From the NCBI GenBank assembly GCA_011033025.1, contig WFMF01000226.1, forward strand, positions 1 to 64,000: a DNA stretch of 64,000 nucleotides. Reading direction: 5' to 3'. A program made the position numbers and the translations under genes. The stretch's first letter is position 1; every line of letters starts with the position of its first letter. The notes beneath the pieces are model-generated. The model was not told the DNA's origin. It saw only the letters and a program-made list of their open reading frames with translations, and searched no databases. Positions 48,120 to 59,829 of this stretch are shown one piece after another. This DNA is from Beroe forskalii. Lineage: Eukaryota > Ctenophora > Nuda > Beroida > Beroidae.

Positions 48120-50590
48120 CTGAGAAGAATATGTAGAATTACTGTTGCTGTGGGATTTCAGGCGGTGAAGGAAGACATGCTTTAAACTGGACAATCTGTG
48201 CTTAAGTTCCGTGCCCTGCCTTAAGACAATAATGAGCCGTGAGAAAAAACAACACATGACAACAGTTGCTAACAGATTGCGGTTTCATAGCAACTACAGA
48301 GTACAGACTTACAGAAACTGAAATAGGCTGAGAACTTAAACTTGTTGAATGAAACTCCCGGGTCAGCGTGGGTCTTACAACCAAGTACCCTATCAAGGCA
48401 ATAGCGCTCAAACTCTCAAACTCATACCACCTGTTGCATGCATCACCAGAAGTGCCTTGATTTCTGGATGATGTTGAATGTGTCACAGCTCTGATATAGA
48501 AACAAAAATATTTTAAAGTTATATACGTATGAACTCCTATATTTACTGGTGTGTCGTGGGAATGTTAAACTCAACCTCTATTTATTAGTATTTTAATTTG
48601 AAGTTAGGGTATATAATATAGTCGTTCAGTGTCTCTGTGTCCGTGGCTGTCTCAGGCTTTTTAAGGGGAAGTCTCTCTGGTAGAAATCAAATACCAAAGC
48701 AGAGAGGCCTGAACAACGGACAATGAAGTCTAGTTTTAGCCTGTACATAATATTATTATCAAATCACAGATTTTATAAATAATCAATATACCTCTATGTT
48801 TATTTAAACGATATAATATTATTCGTAATTTATAGATTTGAATCAAATATATGCAGTTGTAAGTCAACGACTGCAACCAGGATAGCCCTGATTATAATTA
48901 TGTTAACCATATTTGTAAGATGTTAGATGCGTTGATAGTTGTGATACGATCCAATTTGTAACAAATTTGATTTTGTAAAAAGTGTACAGTTCAGATATCA
49001 TTTATTAAGATTTTCAGGAAACCCTTTTTACTGTCTATGCGTTGTTAGTTTGACATTATGGATTGGTGGAATCAATGCGTCCTGCAAAAATTTTTCTAAA
49101 CGTGTCCATCAAAAAAAGATGGCCCCATGAAATAAGAATGATTTCCTGATGAAAGGCAAAAATACCATTTCACATGAAACAATAGTTACTGTACTACTTT
49201 GGATGAGAATTGAGATGATCTCATTGGAAGCAAGCATTATCTCCTCTGTAGAAAACCGAGTAATGCCCAACGAACAATGACAGTATGTCAGAGCCCTTAC
49301 CTTGAAGTTGACCCTAACCTTGACCCTAAATGGGCGTCAAATCAGTGAAATTGTAGATGTCTACTGTGGAAATCTACTAATTCTCTTATTGTTTCGAGCT
49401 ACTTGCTTCTTTGGATTGTGCCGATCATTAACATTTTCTCACTTTGAAGTGGGTGAAATAGGAGTGTACTCTAAGTCTCCTGGGATAAAAGAGACAATTT
49501 GAATTACTCTGAAATCTGACCTCTCATCGACTCTCTGGATGAGAAATAAGGATGGTTAGATTCATAACCTCATCATGATTCATAACCTCATCAACGGGGA
49601 ATTGGGGAAATTATGAAGATTGAAGGGAAGATGTTTACAATTTACATACCGTGGAGCTCCCGACCTTTTGAAGCGAAGTGTATTATGCCATGCTTCGGAA
49701 CTTTTCTCATGGTGCATGATCATGAGCATATATGCTTTACAATGTTTTGCATAGAAAATACATTTGTGCACTGTCACGCACCGCCCAAAAGAAAAGTTAC
49801 TCAAGCCCATAACCAAAAAGGTTGAGCCACCAGGGTAATTGTCAAGCTGTTCATCACTCAACGTAGTTTGAAACACGATTATAATATGAGAATATTAGCA
49901 GGGCCTAATTAATAAATTTGAAATTATAGTGAGTTGAGTTCTACTTCTCAGTGGTTTAGCTAAAAATGAGTTGAGCTAGCTGTGTCAAAGAAAGCATGAA
50001 GGTTCAAAATTTCATGAATCTTTCTGTTGCAATAGTATATGAGCGGCAGGTTCCGTTTGAGAATAGATTTTCACTTGGCTAGAACGTGCCAGTAAGGATT
50101 TAGTGAGTGACACTTTATCATGGAGCTCGAGTGCTAATTGGTCAGCATAATCGGTTTCTTATCCACACTAGCCTGCCTTACCAAACCACACCTTTTACAA
50201 AGTATAAGAAACGGAAAACAGAGTCTTATCCGTATTCAGACATAGCAATAAAAGTAGAATGTACGCCATTTAAACGAAATATAACGGTTTCTTATCACAA
50301 ATTTTATGGATTTCATCTCAAAAACAGGATTCGGAAAGACATTAGACAATAAAGAAGCAAACGAGAAACGAGAAGTCGAACGAAAAACATGCAAATTACC
50401 AAATTACCTCAACGATGAGCAGTCCAGATAGACAAAAAGTGAAAATTCAGGGAGCTACTTAAACAACTTGTGAGTGCCATATTATATGTGGTGTAAGTGG
50501 TGTAGTATCTGGTTAAAGTATAATGGTATGGTGCCTAGTACTCCTCTCGGGATAGAATAAGTGCCAGTGTACTTCAAACACTATAAGCTA
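48120..50590. other. Downstream of dynein, no gene recognised
   Basis: Contains the dynein 3' end, presumably with its untranslated region; no strong polyadenylation signal stands out. The remaining open frames are short and lack family motifs. Confidence 0.5.
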
Positions 50591-50599
50591 GGAGAGTAT

Positions 50600-51225
50600 G
50601 TACAGCATGATCTCGGAGGAGGGGGAGGAGGAGGAGGAGGGGGTAAGAATAATAGAGCTGCATATATTACCATGTGACGTTATGCAGTGGGGTGAAGGAG
50701 AGGGGTTCATAAACTCCGTGTATGTTGTTGTTAATGCGTGTATGTGTGCATACTCTGGCTAGACTAACTACAATAATTAAAGTGCTGCGCAGCACACATG
50801 CTCTCTCCCTCCTTTCCTTGGCCTCCCTTCCTCCCAACCCCCTGATATGACCATGATCCTACGAACTAAAATATCTGGATTAAACTAAATGCCCTGAAAT
50901 GAGCACAAAGACTATGATAATCCGTAACGGGGTCTAATTATCTTCTGCTCGGGACTCACGACGGCAGCTGGTTTGACGTAGAGAACGGGCCACGTGGCCG
51001 GGTGACGGGCGTCACGTGACCTGTGACGAAAACAAATCGTAAAACACGCTCACAGGTCACGTGAGAGAGGAGGTTTAGAGGACGGTATTAGGTTCGTCCT
51101 CCTCCTCCTCCCGACATATTATATACCGAGCACACATATACATACATGCACACAAACATGCATGCACATTGCACACAAAACGCATACACACAAACACAAA
51201 CGCACACACAAACACACAAAAATGA
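50600..51225. repeat. Purine-rich tract, E-box inverted repeat and CA-rich tract
   Basis: A GGAGGA-rich run at 50613-50643, palindromes with CACGTG at 50988-51064 (see findings), and a degenerate (CA)n tract at 51125-51218. No gene. Confidence 0.7.
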
Positions 51226-51595
51226 GCGAGATGACGATGAGAGAGGAAGCATAAAGCAGAGAGATGATGTGCACAGTCCTCTCTTCTCGTTGGATAATGA
51301 CCGGGAAGAGGGAGAGTATACGTCGTAGGAATATATAATTGAAAGTAAACATTAGAATTTCCGGAAGAGGCCAATCAGACGCCCGCCTCGGGTATGAAAT
51401 CAGCGCGTTACCAGGGCAACACTTCACTAAATGGGCTTTAATCTGTTAATTAACTGTTGACGCCCAATTAGTTAACAAAGCGGCAAAAGATAGTCCAGCA
51501 TTCTGTGTTCAATGTAGACAGCGTGCTTAATAACCGTGACGGCGTTGCCGTACTTGGAAAGATGACTTGTAAAAACCGTAACCGTAATATTATAC

Positions 51596-51690
51596 GCCGT
51601 GCACGAGAAATAAGCGGTTCAACGTCATCAGTTCACTACATAACGCTATAATAATGACGTCTTCTTAACCGGCTATTTCTCGTGCGCGGA
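51596..51690. repeat. Inverted repeat with GCACGAGAAATA arms
   Basis: The left arm (GTGCACGAGAAATAAGCGG, then AACGTCAT) pairs with the right arm (ATGACGTCTTC, then CTATTTCTCGTGCGCGG) with a few mismatches and about 25 bases between. It is probably a small transposon relic. Confidence 0.65.
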
Positions 51691-52050
51691 GTTTACTATA
51701 CTACTTGAGGCATGCTTACCCTACAACAACATTTGGGAGAATATACACTTCGGGATGCTTTAGGAGCAGCTGTGTAGCTGTGTACGCCATCTTGTACAGT
51801 GGTTATTGGCTACCCTTCACATACAATATCTGGTCAGAGAGAGAGAGCTCCTCAAAACTTCTTATTGACATAGACGGCTACAATGTGGTATATCTCGTGA
51901 TATATTCTTGATAATCTATAAACCACTTTGCCGAAAAGAATGAATCATATAGTAGGTATGTTATACGTTGTTAGTGATTTCCAAAGACTAGTCTTCTATA
52001 GAATTAGGTTCGGAGCTAAACAGGACGAGCATTCATGAAAAATGTGATAT

Positions 52051-52281
52051 TTGACGCGTTTCGGAGACATCCTTGCACTTGCATTAAAGAACAACGCAAC
52101 AGAAGGTGATTTACACACAATCCTAAAACTGTTTTTAGCACGCGCTGGGGTTGATACTAATGAACTCAAGCAGGCATTTCGGCACTGGTTCACATGTAAA
52201 GTCATAATACTGCATCGTCATGGCCCTCTGCCACGTGACATTCATGTGGCGATGTCACGTGATAGAAGCAACAGCCTATGA
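52051..52281 (+). other. Open frame of uncertain coding status
   Basis: It reads FGDILALALKNN, then GDLHTILKLFLARAG and LKQAFRHWF, a composition that looks like real helical protein, but it has no ATG near its start, no convincing splice sites and no relative I can name. It could be a single exon, a fragment of a mobile-element protein, or chance. Confidence 0.2.
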
Positions 52282-54030
52282 TGGTGCCGATACATATCAC
52301 GTTGCGGATAATATTTATGCTAGATATGCAAGCCGCAGAGGACTAGGTTTACAGGAAGTAATCTGGAAGTATGATGATTGATGCCAGACATGTATCACGT
52401 TGGGGCTAAGATGCGGGTGATACATAATGTGCTAAATATGCAAGCCGCAATGGACACAAATCCGAAGAATGTTACAGGTTAATGGTAATTCGATAGAACG
52501 AAATTCATATCCAGGATGAGCAAGTATAAATAAACTATAAAAAACCTTTCAAAACACGGATGTAAATAATCTAATAATGGGTCAATCTGATTTATGTTAC
52601 ATTCCTGGAGCGAAGCGTGTGAAAAATAGGCGTTTTGTATTCATGGGTACATTAATGAGGAGAGTGTTGATTCCGCAGAATTCAATCGGCTATTTTAAGT
52701 ATGCGTACCTACTTGAGAAACAACAAAACAAAACAAAAACTGTAGTAGTTATCATCCATACAAAAGTGTTATAAAATTGCGCGCACAAAATAATATGCAA
52801 TAGAAAATAATCAATTCAGTAGTTAAAAACATTTTAATGACCTCATTTCAAACGCCTTTTTTATGTAAAAGCCAACCTGAGAAAAGTACACGCGTCCCAT
52901 ACCTGAATCCCGAAACAAGGGCTCAGTAAGGATTGGTACTGAATGACTAACTAAATGAATAATAGGCAAACTGAATGACTGTAGATTGTTGGTCTGTTGG
53001 ATTGAGCAAGTCGTTAAGCCAGAGTCATAATTGAGTACAGTATCTTGGATCAACTCATGATTATCAAATTCAAACGAATAATTCCAGATCAATGGGTTAT
53101 AATTTGCGAGTTACAAAGAAGGAACAAAATATTAACAGTGAACTATAAAATGAGCCGCATCTTGCAAGTTGCAAGTATTTTAATCGAATTCTAGAGCTAT
53201 AGAGATACAGGGGTAATTATTGTGTGAAGTTCTCCGACACTTAATGTGATAGGGATGTCATGACGCCCTATGCCACGTTACTGAAACACTAACCAAAGAG
53301 AGAAGCGGAATTTGATCGTGTGCGTGTCACGTTTTGTCCCAGTGGCAAGACCGTGACGCATGATACTCATTGCTCATTCGCTTGTGTAGCAGTCATCGCT
53401 ATCACGTGACCCTAACCACCTTAAAACGAGCGGTTTTCGCAACAAAACTTAACTGGATGTGTTCCTCCTTAATAGTGGTTGCAGTATTAGTACGTAATAC
53501 GGTTCGTAATAATGGCTCGCCCCTTCGGGGCTCGACATTATTACTCACCATATTACTACACTAATATGCATTCAGACAGATACATGAAGCGTCAATGAAC
53601 TCAAACAAAAGAACTTGGATACAGCATACCTGCATTGCATTCAAATAGTGTCAAACATTAAAACAACAATCAGGCTTGGCCGGTGTCTAGTGTCTACTGC
53701 CTACATAGATAGACAAATGTACAGGCATAAGCTAGCCTGGACAAAAATTCCTGCATTCGGATACTAACACAATAAGGATGCCAAAAACTTTAAGTATAAT
53801 TAGTGACTAAAGCAGTGTCATTAAAATCACACAAAAGTCCGTAACCTTATGTTAATGGGTGATATTTCACGGTGATTGGAAGTGATTTGATGCATGGTGA
53901 TCAATGTAACAGATTAGAAGTGTTAGCCGATGAAAGGTTCTGACCTACTGGGCATTAAGGGGTTAAAAAAGGAACCACTAAATAAATTACTTGAAGGAAC
54001 GTGCTGAGATCGATGATCATAATGTTTACA
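52282..54030. other. Non-coding region with a diverged duplication and a hairpin
   Basis: Around 52290-52455 a roughly 115-bp segment ending in ATATGCAAGCCGCA occurs twice. At 53505-53545 ATAATGGCTCGCCCCTTCGG begins a hairpin whose other arm reads GGGGCTCGACATTAT. No gene is recognised. Confidence 0.5.
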
Positions 54031-54700
54031 GACACCCAGACATACTTACACACATGCATGCATACACTCATATTTACTACACACATGCATAGAGTCTCAG
54101 ACTTACACAAACATGCATACAGACACTAAGACTGACTAGTTACAATATATGCATACAAACTCTAAGACTTACTAACAGACTGTTAGGCTTATTTACAAAT
54201 GCAAACAGACTTTCAGACTTACTTACACTTGCATACAGACTCTCAGACATACTATAGCACATACGTATACAAACTCTCAGACCTACGTACAGACACTCTG
54301 ACTTATTTACACATGCATACAGACACTCAGACTTACCTGCACAAATGCATAAAGACACTCAGACTTACTTGCACAAGTGCATACAGACATTCAGACTTAC
54401 TTGCACAAATGCATACAGACTTTCAGACTTACATACATGCATACAGACTATCAGACTTACTAGTTATTACAAGTGCTTACAGACACTTAGACACACTTAC
54501 ACAAATGCATATAGACTTTCAGACTTACTAAACATGCATACAGACTCTCAGACATACTATAGCACATATGCATACAGACACTCAGACTTATTAAACATGC
54601 ATACAGACTCTCAGACATACTATATAGCACACATACTATAGATCCTATAGCACACATGCATATAGACATACCACCACACTTGCATACAATTGCTCGAACC
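54030..54700 (+). repeat. Minisatellite of about 30-bp units
   Basis: More than 15 imperfect copies built on CATACAGACTCTCAGACTTA plus ACATG/ACAAATG linkers. It keeps open frames simply because of its composition; I do not consider it coding. Confidence 0.9.
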
Positions 54701-56730
54701 TCACAACAACAGAACGTAAATGGGCATGATGTGGGAATAGTGGCTAATACAAACTAGGATAATGAACAATCACCCGATACAGGTATATATAGAGCTGGAG
54801 ACAAGTTTGCTTGGTGTGTGACGTTAATTACTTAATTACCGTAGTTTCCCTGTACATTTTTCACTCTATACTCCTCCAGCTCCTGTAATTGCGATGCTCA
54901 AGGCCTACTGAGCTACTGATGAGCCCAAAAGTTGTCATTATTGAGTCATTAGGCATTTTATATTGTACACAAGACTAAACACTCGTATATTATAATGCAT
55001 GAAGGTTTTTTCGGGAAAATATAAACGGCCGCGATGTTTAAATACTGAAAAGTGTGTATGTGAGTATGATCATGTGTAGAAATAGGATGCGGGGAAAGGA
55101 GAGTGATTTTACCTAATATGGGCAGATGCGCGAGCGGAAATTGTCTCTCTAGTACCTAAATAAATATCATGGCACAGACTGGAACCAAGATAACTGCTAG
55201 ATTTTAATATGCCGGACGTGGAAGCACATGGTTGATGAGAATTTGCGTAGTAAATTGCTAAATTGGATGCCTGGATGGTCGAGGGGTCGTTAGTTCATCT
55301 GTACAGAAGAATCTTTACAGTTCATGGAACTTTGATCATGCAACTTTGATCATGGAACTCTAACTCGGAAATTGTGGACATCAGCATTGCACTTCAGCAT
55401 TGTACTTAGGATTTTAATGTCATTCTCGTGCATTGAAATTGGTCAAAGGTAGGAAAATGTTAGATGCCTGATGTGTCACATAATTTGTTTACCTAAGCTA
55501 ACAAGCTACTCACCTAGCTGTAATTCCAATCATTAATTTTACAAAAAGTTAACTAATATTGATATGGCTTATTTCGATGCACATTAATGATCGGTGTGCC
55601 CAAAATACCGACTTGCAGTCAAGTTACCTACTTCCTTTCCTGCGAATAAAAGGAAAGGCGTGCAATGAAACAGCCCACCACCCACCGAACATACAATGTC
55701 ATTTGTGTGTTTGGCGGGGTCAGGGAGAGACGAGGCTTATTATTTAGGTGGTGTCTGTTTCGCGATGTAGTGATATTGTCCAAAGCTCTGTTCAAGAGTA
55801 GAAAAGCTACATTTGACTATTTGAGTGAATGTAACCAAGTAAACTCAGTCTCCAATCTCCATTGCATAATTTTCCTTCTTTTATACTTGACCCACCTCAT
55901 AATATAAGAGACTCACAGACTGTATTCATCTCGCCAGGCACCACGATAGGAGGTATTCTGCTCCTTATAATTTACTATTAGCCATAAGGACTCCTGACTT
56001 AATAATAAAGGATCAAACAAATAATAAAGGATCAAACAGCCAAAATAGATAAAATATGTTACATAAATGAATCAATCAGATTAAAATGAAAAAAAAAATC
56101 ATTAGGACTGCTACTTAGTTAAAAACAAGAAAGCAAAATATGCAGCTGTGTTGAAATAAAATCGATGTTCAATTGTACTAAAGTAATAATACCAAATCAC
56201 GAATTGCTCTATGTTCATTATCTTCAAGCGCATCTGGCCTTCTAGCTCACTAACAGCCATAGTCCATAGGGGAGGTTTTGCTGAATCCCTGACTGAAATC
56301 ATACAGCCAAGTAGTATAGTAGTAATGCTGTAATGGTACTACAAAGTCACAAGAAACTCCTCCCTCAATTCAGCAGGATGAGGAAACAACATAGTTGACA
56401 TGGATATAAAGTTATGGTACACGTCACTATAAAACCTATATCACATGCACGTGCTTTAGTTTGCATTACGTAAGAAACAGATGGCTCTTAGATAAATATA
56501 ATCCGCATACGTTATATATAATCAAAGGGCGTGCCAACATACACTACTGAGAGCTCCTCTTCCTTGAGTGAAGAATAGAGCTCAACGAGTAGAGGAGGAG
56601 GAGGAGCAGCTCGCTCTATGTCTAGGGAATCACTCCTCAAAACGAGAGAGAGTTAAAGGTCCTACAATGACCGTGCGAATATATATAATATATAAAAGAA
56701 AATATATATACGCGCGCGTGCAGTGTTAGC
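54700..56730. other. Intergenic, no gene recognised
   Basis: AT-rich DNA with short chance open frames only. Confidence 0.5.
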
Positions 56731-56735
56731 TTACA

Positions 56736-56792
56736 TGACGTCACTCAGGTAGTCATGTTGTGAGTCATTGTTTACATGACTCATTATAAATA
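56736..56792 (+). promoter_or_regulatory. bZIP-site cluster followed by a TATA-like box
   Basis: TGACGTCA (56736-56743), TGAGTCA (56761-56767) and TGACTCA (56777-56783) are followed directly by TATAAATA (56785-56792). The pattern resembles a compact promoter, but I see no gene on either side. Confidence 0.3.
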
Positions 56793-57299
56793 CAGCTTCC
56801 CTCTATATATTACGTTGTGGGTGGTAAATAGGCACCTCAGCCTCATCATTTGCTCACTTTAACCCTTGATCTTGCCATCACTCTCAAGGGCCTAGTGTTC
56901 ATGCGCGCCACTCTAGATTCGCTGCAGAAGTATTATATATAAGATCTCTGAGAGAGGGCAGGAGTAGTAGTTCGGGGATTTGTAATACGTAATAGAACCA
57001 CGTCATATAGGGGACAGTTACTCTCCTGTGAAACTAGCGTGGTACTTGGAATGGTATAAAGTAGAATCGTTGACAAAGAAATAGACTTATATATACCACC
57101 TCCTGATCCTGTGTATTGCAATTCTGCAAACAGTACACCCACAGTGTTTCTCTCTGTGGTCGTAGGGGATATGGATTATGGGTGATGGTCTTTCAAAATG
57201 AAAAACATTGACAAAATATTATGGCAAATATATGACAAAATCTGAATATATATTCAATAAGATGCCTGCTACAAAAAAAAGGTGAGGAATAATCTAAGC

Positions 57300-57730
57300 T
57301 TGGTTTTTATTAAATTTAGCAATTTAGCAATGGTCAATTATGGGGATTCCAGGCCCGTTTTTCCCTGTATTCAAAAAACCCTATAGGGACAAGGGACATT
57401 TATGACAAATGGAACAATTAGGGCAGAAGAATGGGACAAATTTGATTTATTACGCGACTGGGACATAATGGGATTTGACTCATTATTAAACAGAAAAATG
57501 GGACTTATTTTGGAATAGTTGGGCAAATATTGACCTTCAAATCTTAGGATTTAAAACATTGGGACTCAAATGGTTTGTGTTTGAAAATATTGCCATTTTT
57601 TCGGTAAAGTCGGTGCATAATTCAGTTTAATAACTCAATAAAAATTTAAACTCAACATTAAAAAACCTCGGCCTTCGGCCTCGGTTTTTCAACAAACTTT
57701 ACAAATGGGCCTCAGGCCTCAGTGCCTCGG
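57300..57730. repeat. GGGAC-rich degenerate repeat and GC-skewed hairpin
   Basis: From 57390 to 57560 the motif ATGGGAC and variants recur irregularly. At 57665-57690 CCTCGGCCTTCGGCCTCGG forms a perfect short hairpin, with a similar GGGCCTCAGGCCTCAG just after it. Confidence 0.5.
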
Positions 57731-58689
57731 TTAATATATGACGTTTAGTAATTATTACTCGTTACTAAACCCTTCAGTTTCAATTGTTGCTCTGTTAAAA
57801 TGCCTACAGCAAGGGCATCCTCATTCCAATGTGCTTATCAGGTTAGACACAGCCATTACTGAAAGGCAAAAGTTGTATTTACATCCTCTGGGATTAAGAA
57901 ATGTTTCCTTAATCACAATTGATGCCAATACAGTACTATTTCCAATCTGATGTCAGCCTAAAGTCACATACCTAAGCTAGTCTTTATGTGAGGGACGAGG
58001 CAGAGGAACCGACCATCAGCTCACCAGACTACGCAATCAATCGTCGATACTATTTATGGTTCATGGATGGAAAAATAAGAGAAAATCAGGATATGAAGTC
58101 AAGAGCCCACCATTCACCTAGCACTGAAATGTGATACGTGGCACAAAGAAATGATGGCTTTCGATGCAATCCTCAATCTCACAACGCAGTCTGTGCCCGT
58201 CCATTTAATTAATAAGATAATAGTCATTTGATTAATAGACAATAGTGTGCAAAATATAACTGGGAATTGCGAACTGGTCATTGCTGACTCCAAGGCTTGC
58301 TGGCCTTTAATTGTTCATGGTCTGGTATGAGAAGATCGCCATCAGCTCATTTACCACTGTAGTACTCAATTACCGTTCATGATTCCGCCGAAATACTAGA
58401 ATTACTGTACTCCCCTGCCATTTTAATGACAGTGATATTGGTATAACGCAAATTCAAGATGGGTTCAACTGCAAAAGGTATCTTAAGGAACAACAATAGA
58501 ACAATATATATCTTGCACGATTTTGCTCGACTCTATCTTAAATATAAAGTGAAGCAAGTGTATGGGCACTGTGTGGTTGTGTGTATGGGATTCGTATCAG
58601 AATGCAAGTGCAGATATCGAAAAGTAGTTTTGCTGCTATGGTAACATGCAAAGTGTGTGAATTTCATTTCTTGCTTTGTTTACTTTGTT
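57731..58689. other. Intergenic, no gene recognised
   Basis: Short unsupported open frames only. Confidence 0.5.
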
Positions 58690-58699
58690 ACGCTCCTAT

Positions 58700-59180
58700 T
58701 AAACTAATCCTTGAACCCCTGTAACTTTCGATCTGATTCGAATTTTTCGATGCAGTAAAAACTAATAGGTTTTTCATGAATTTGAATCGTAATTGTTGAA
58801 AATTGCGAACGAGGTTCTGTGAAGTGTATTAGCAGTGAGCTATGTATTAGCAGGCCCAATGGGTCTTCTACTCTGCTAGTCTCTAATATAAAATCGCAAA
58901 TCGTGTCTGTTTGAACGTTGCACCTCATGGCAACGCCCACAGAAGAAAAATTGCACCTGCAGATTTATTTCTGATTCACGCTGCTTGGATTTCGTTGCTC
59001 ATAAGTTTTGATTTGATTGGAATTTTTGATCCGATAAAATTTTTTCAATCATTTTGAATTGCAGACTTGCAGTGTCTGAAATTTCCCCCAAATTTTGCAT
59101 ACAAGGTGCTGCGTAGCAGCGCTGAGTGAGCTGTGTATTAGCAGGCCCAACGGGACTGCTAGCAGTAGTATCCTAGGCAT
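58700..59180 (-). repeat. Two copies of the dispersed repeat that hosts the MULE
   Basis: About 58.70-58.90 and 58.97-59.18 kb share GTATTAGCAGGCCCAAYGGG and a TTTGAT/GAATTTTT-type body. On the minus strand, the second copy matches the DNA on both sides of the MULE (ACACAGCTCACTC before, GCAGCACCTTG after, then ATCAAAAATTC and TTATGAGCAACGAAATC). Confidence 0.8.
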
Positions 59181-59784
59181 ATTGGGTTGTACACACCTTT
59201 TCTTTGAGGCTATCACTTAAAAGTTAAAATGTAACACTTATTCGTTTTGGATGAAGTAGGCCGATTAACCTTAACTTAATGGAAGCTTATTTGAATTAAC
59301 AGAGGTTTAAGCGCTATATAGTAGACTCTGATTTGCATTCTGCTCTGACAAATGCCGTATCAAATAGTGCACAATTAAAAAAAGTTTTCAGGGTATCTCA
59401 CTCAGAAAGAAGAGTGTTGCTCGGTGCTCATACATTTCAAGATTTAGTATTATAAAGCAGTCTATTGCAAGTTGCAACTTACCTGCAGCTTACAGGTGCC
59501 ATGTACATGCAAATTTCAAAAGTATTATGCATCAGAAGACTTTGAAATCCTCAAACGTGCTCAACTTCATAATTGTTATCAGTGATTACCCTGATAACGT
59601 CCTTTAATTCAATGTAAGCAGGAACCTGATTCAATTTAGTTGGTGGAAATTGAAATCGGTTGGAAATTCCAACAGAACTGTGTCTCATGCTGGTACCTTA
59701 AATTAATGGATTAAGTTCACGGTAATATCATTTTATTCGATATTCCTAAAGAAAGTTAAAAAGTTAATCATTGAAACCGTCAAT

Positions 59785-59829
59785 GTTTGGAATGCATCGG
59801 AATGCATCGGAATGCATCGGAATGCATCG
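59785..59829 (+). repeat. 10-bp tandem repeat
   Basis: Four copies of GGAATGCATC. Confidence 0.9.

Noticed and set aside
54199..54641. Repetitive open frames of about 100 residues (HTDSQTYY-type)
   Set aside because: A by-product of a minisatellite lacking stops; no splice sites or family resemblance.
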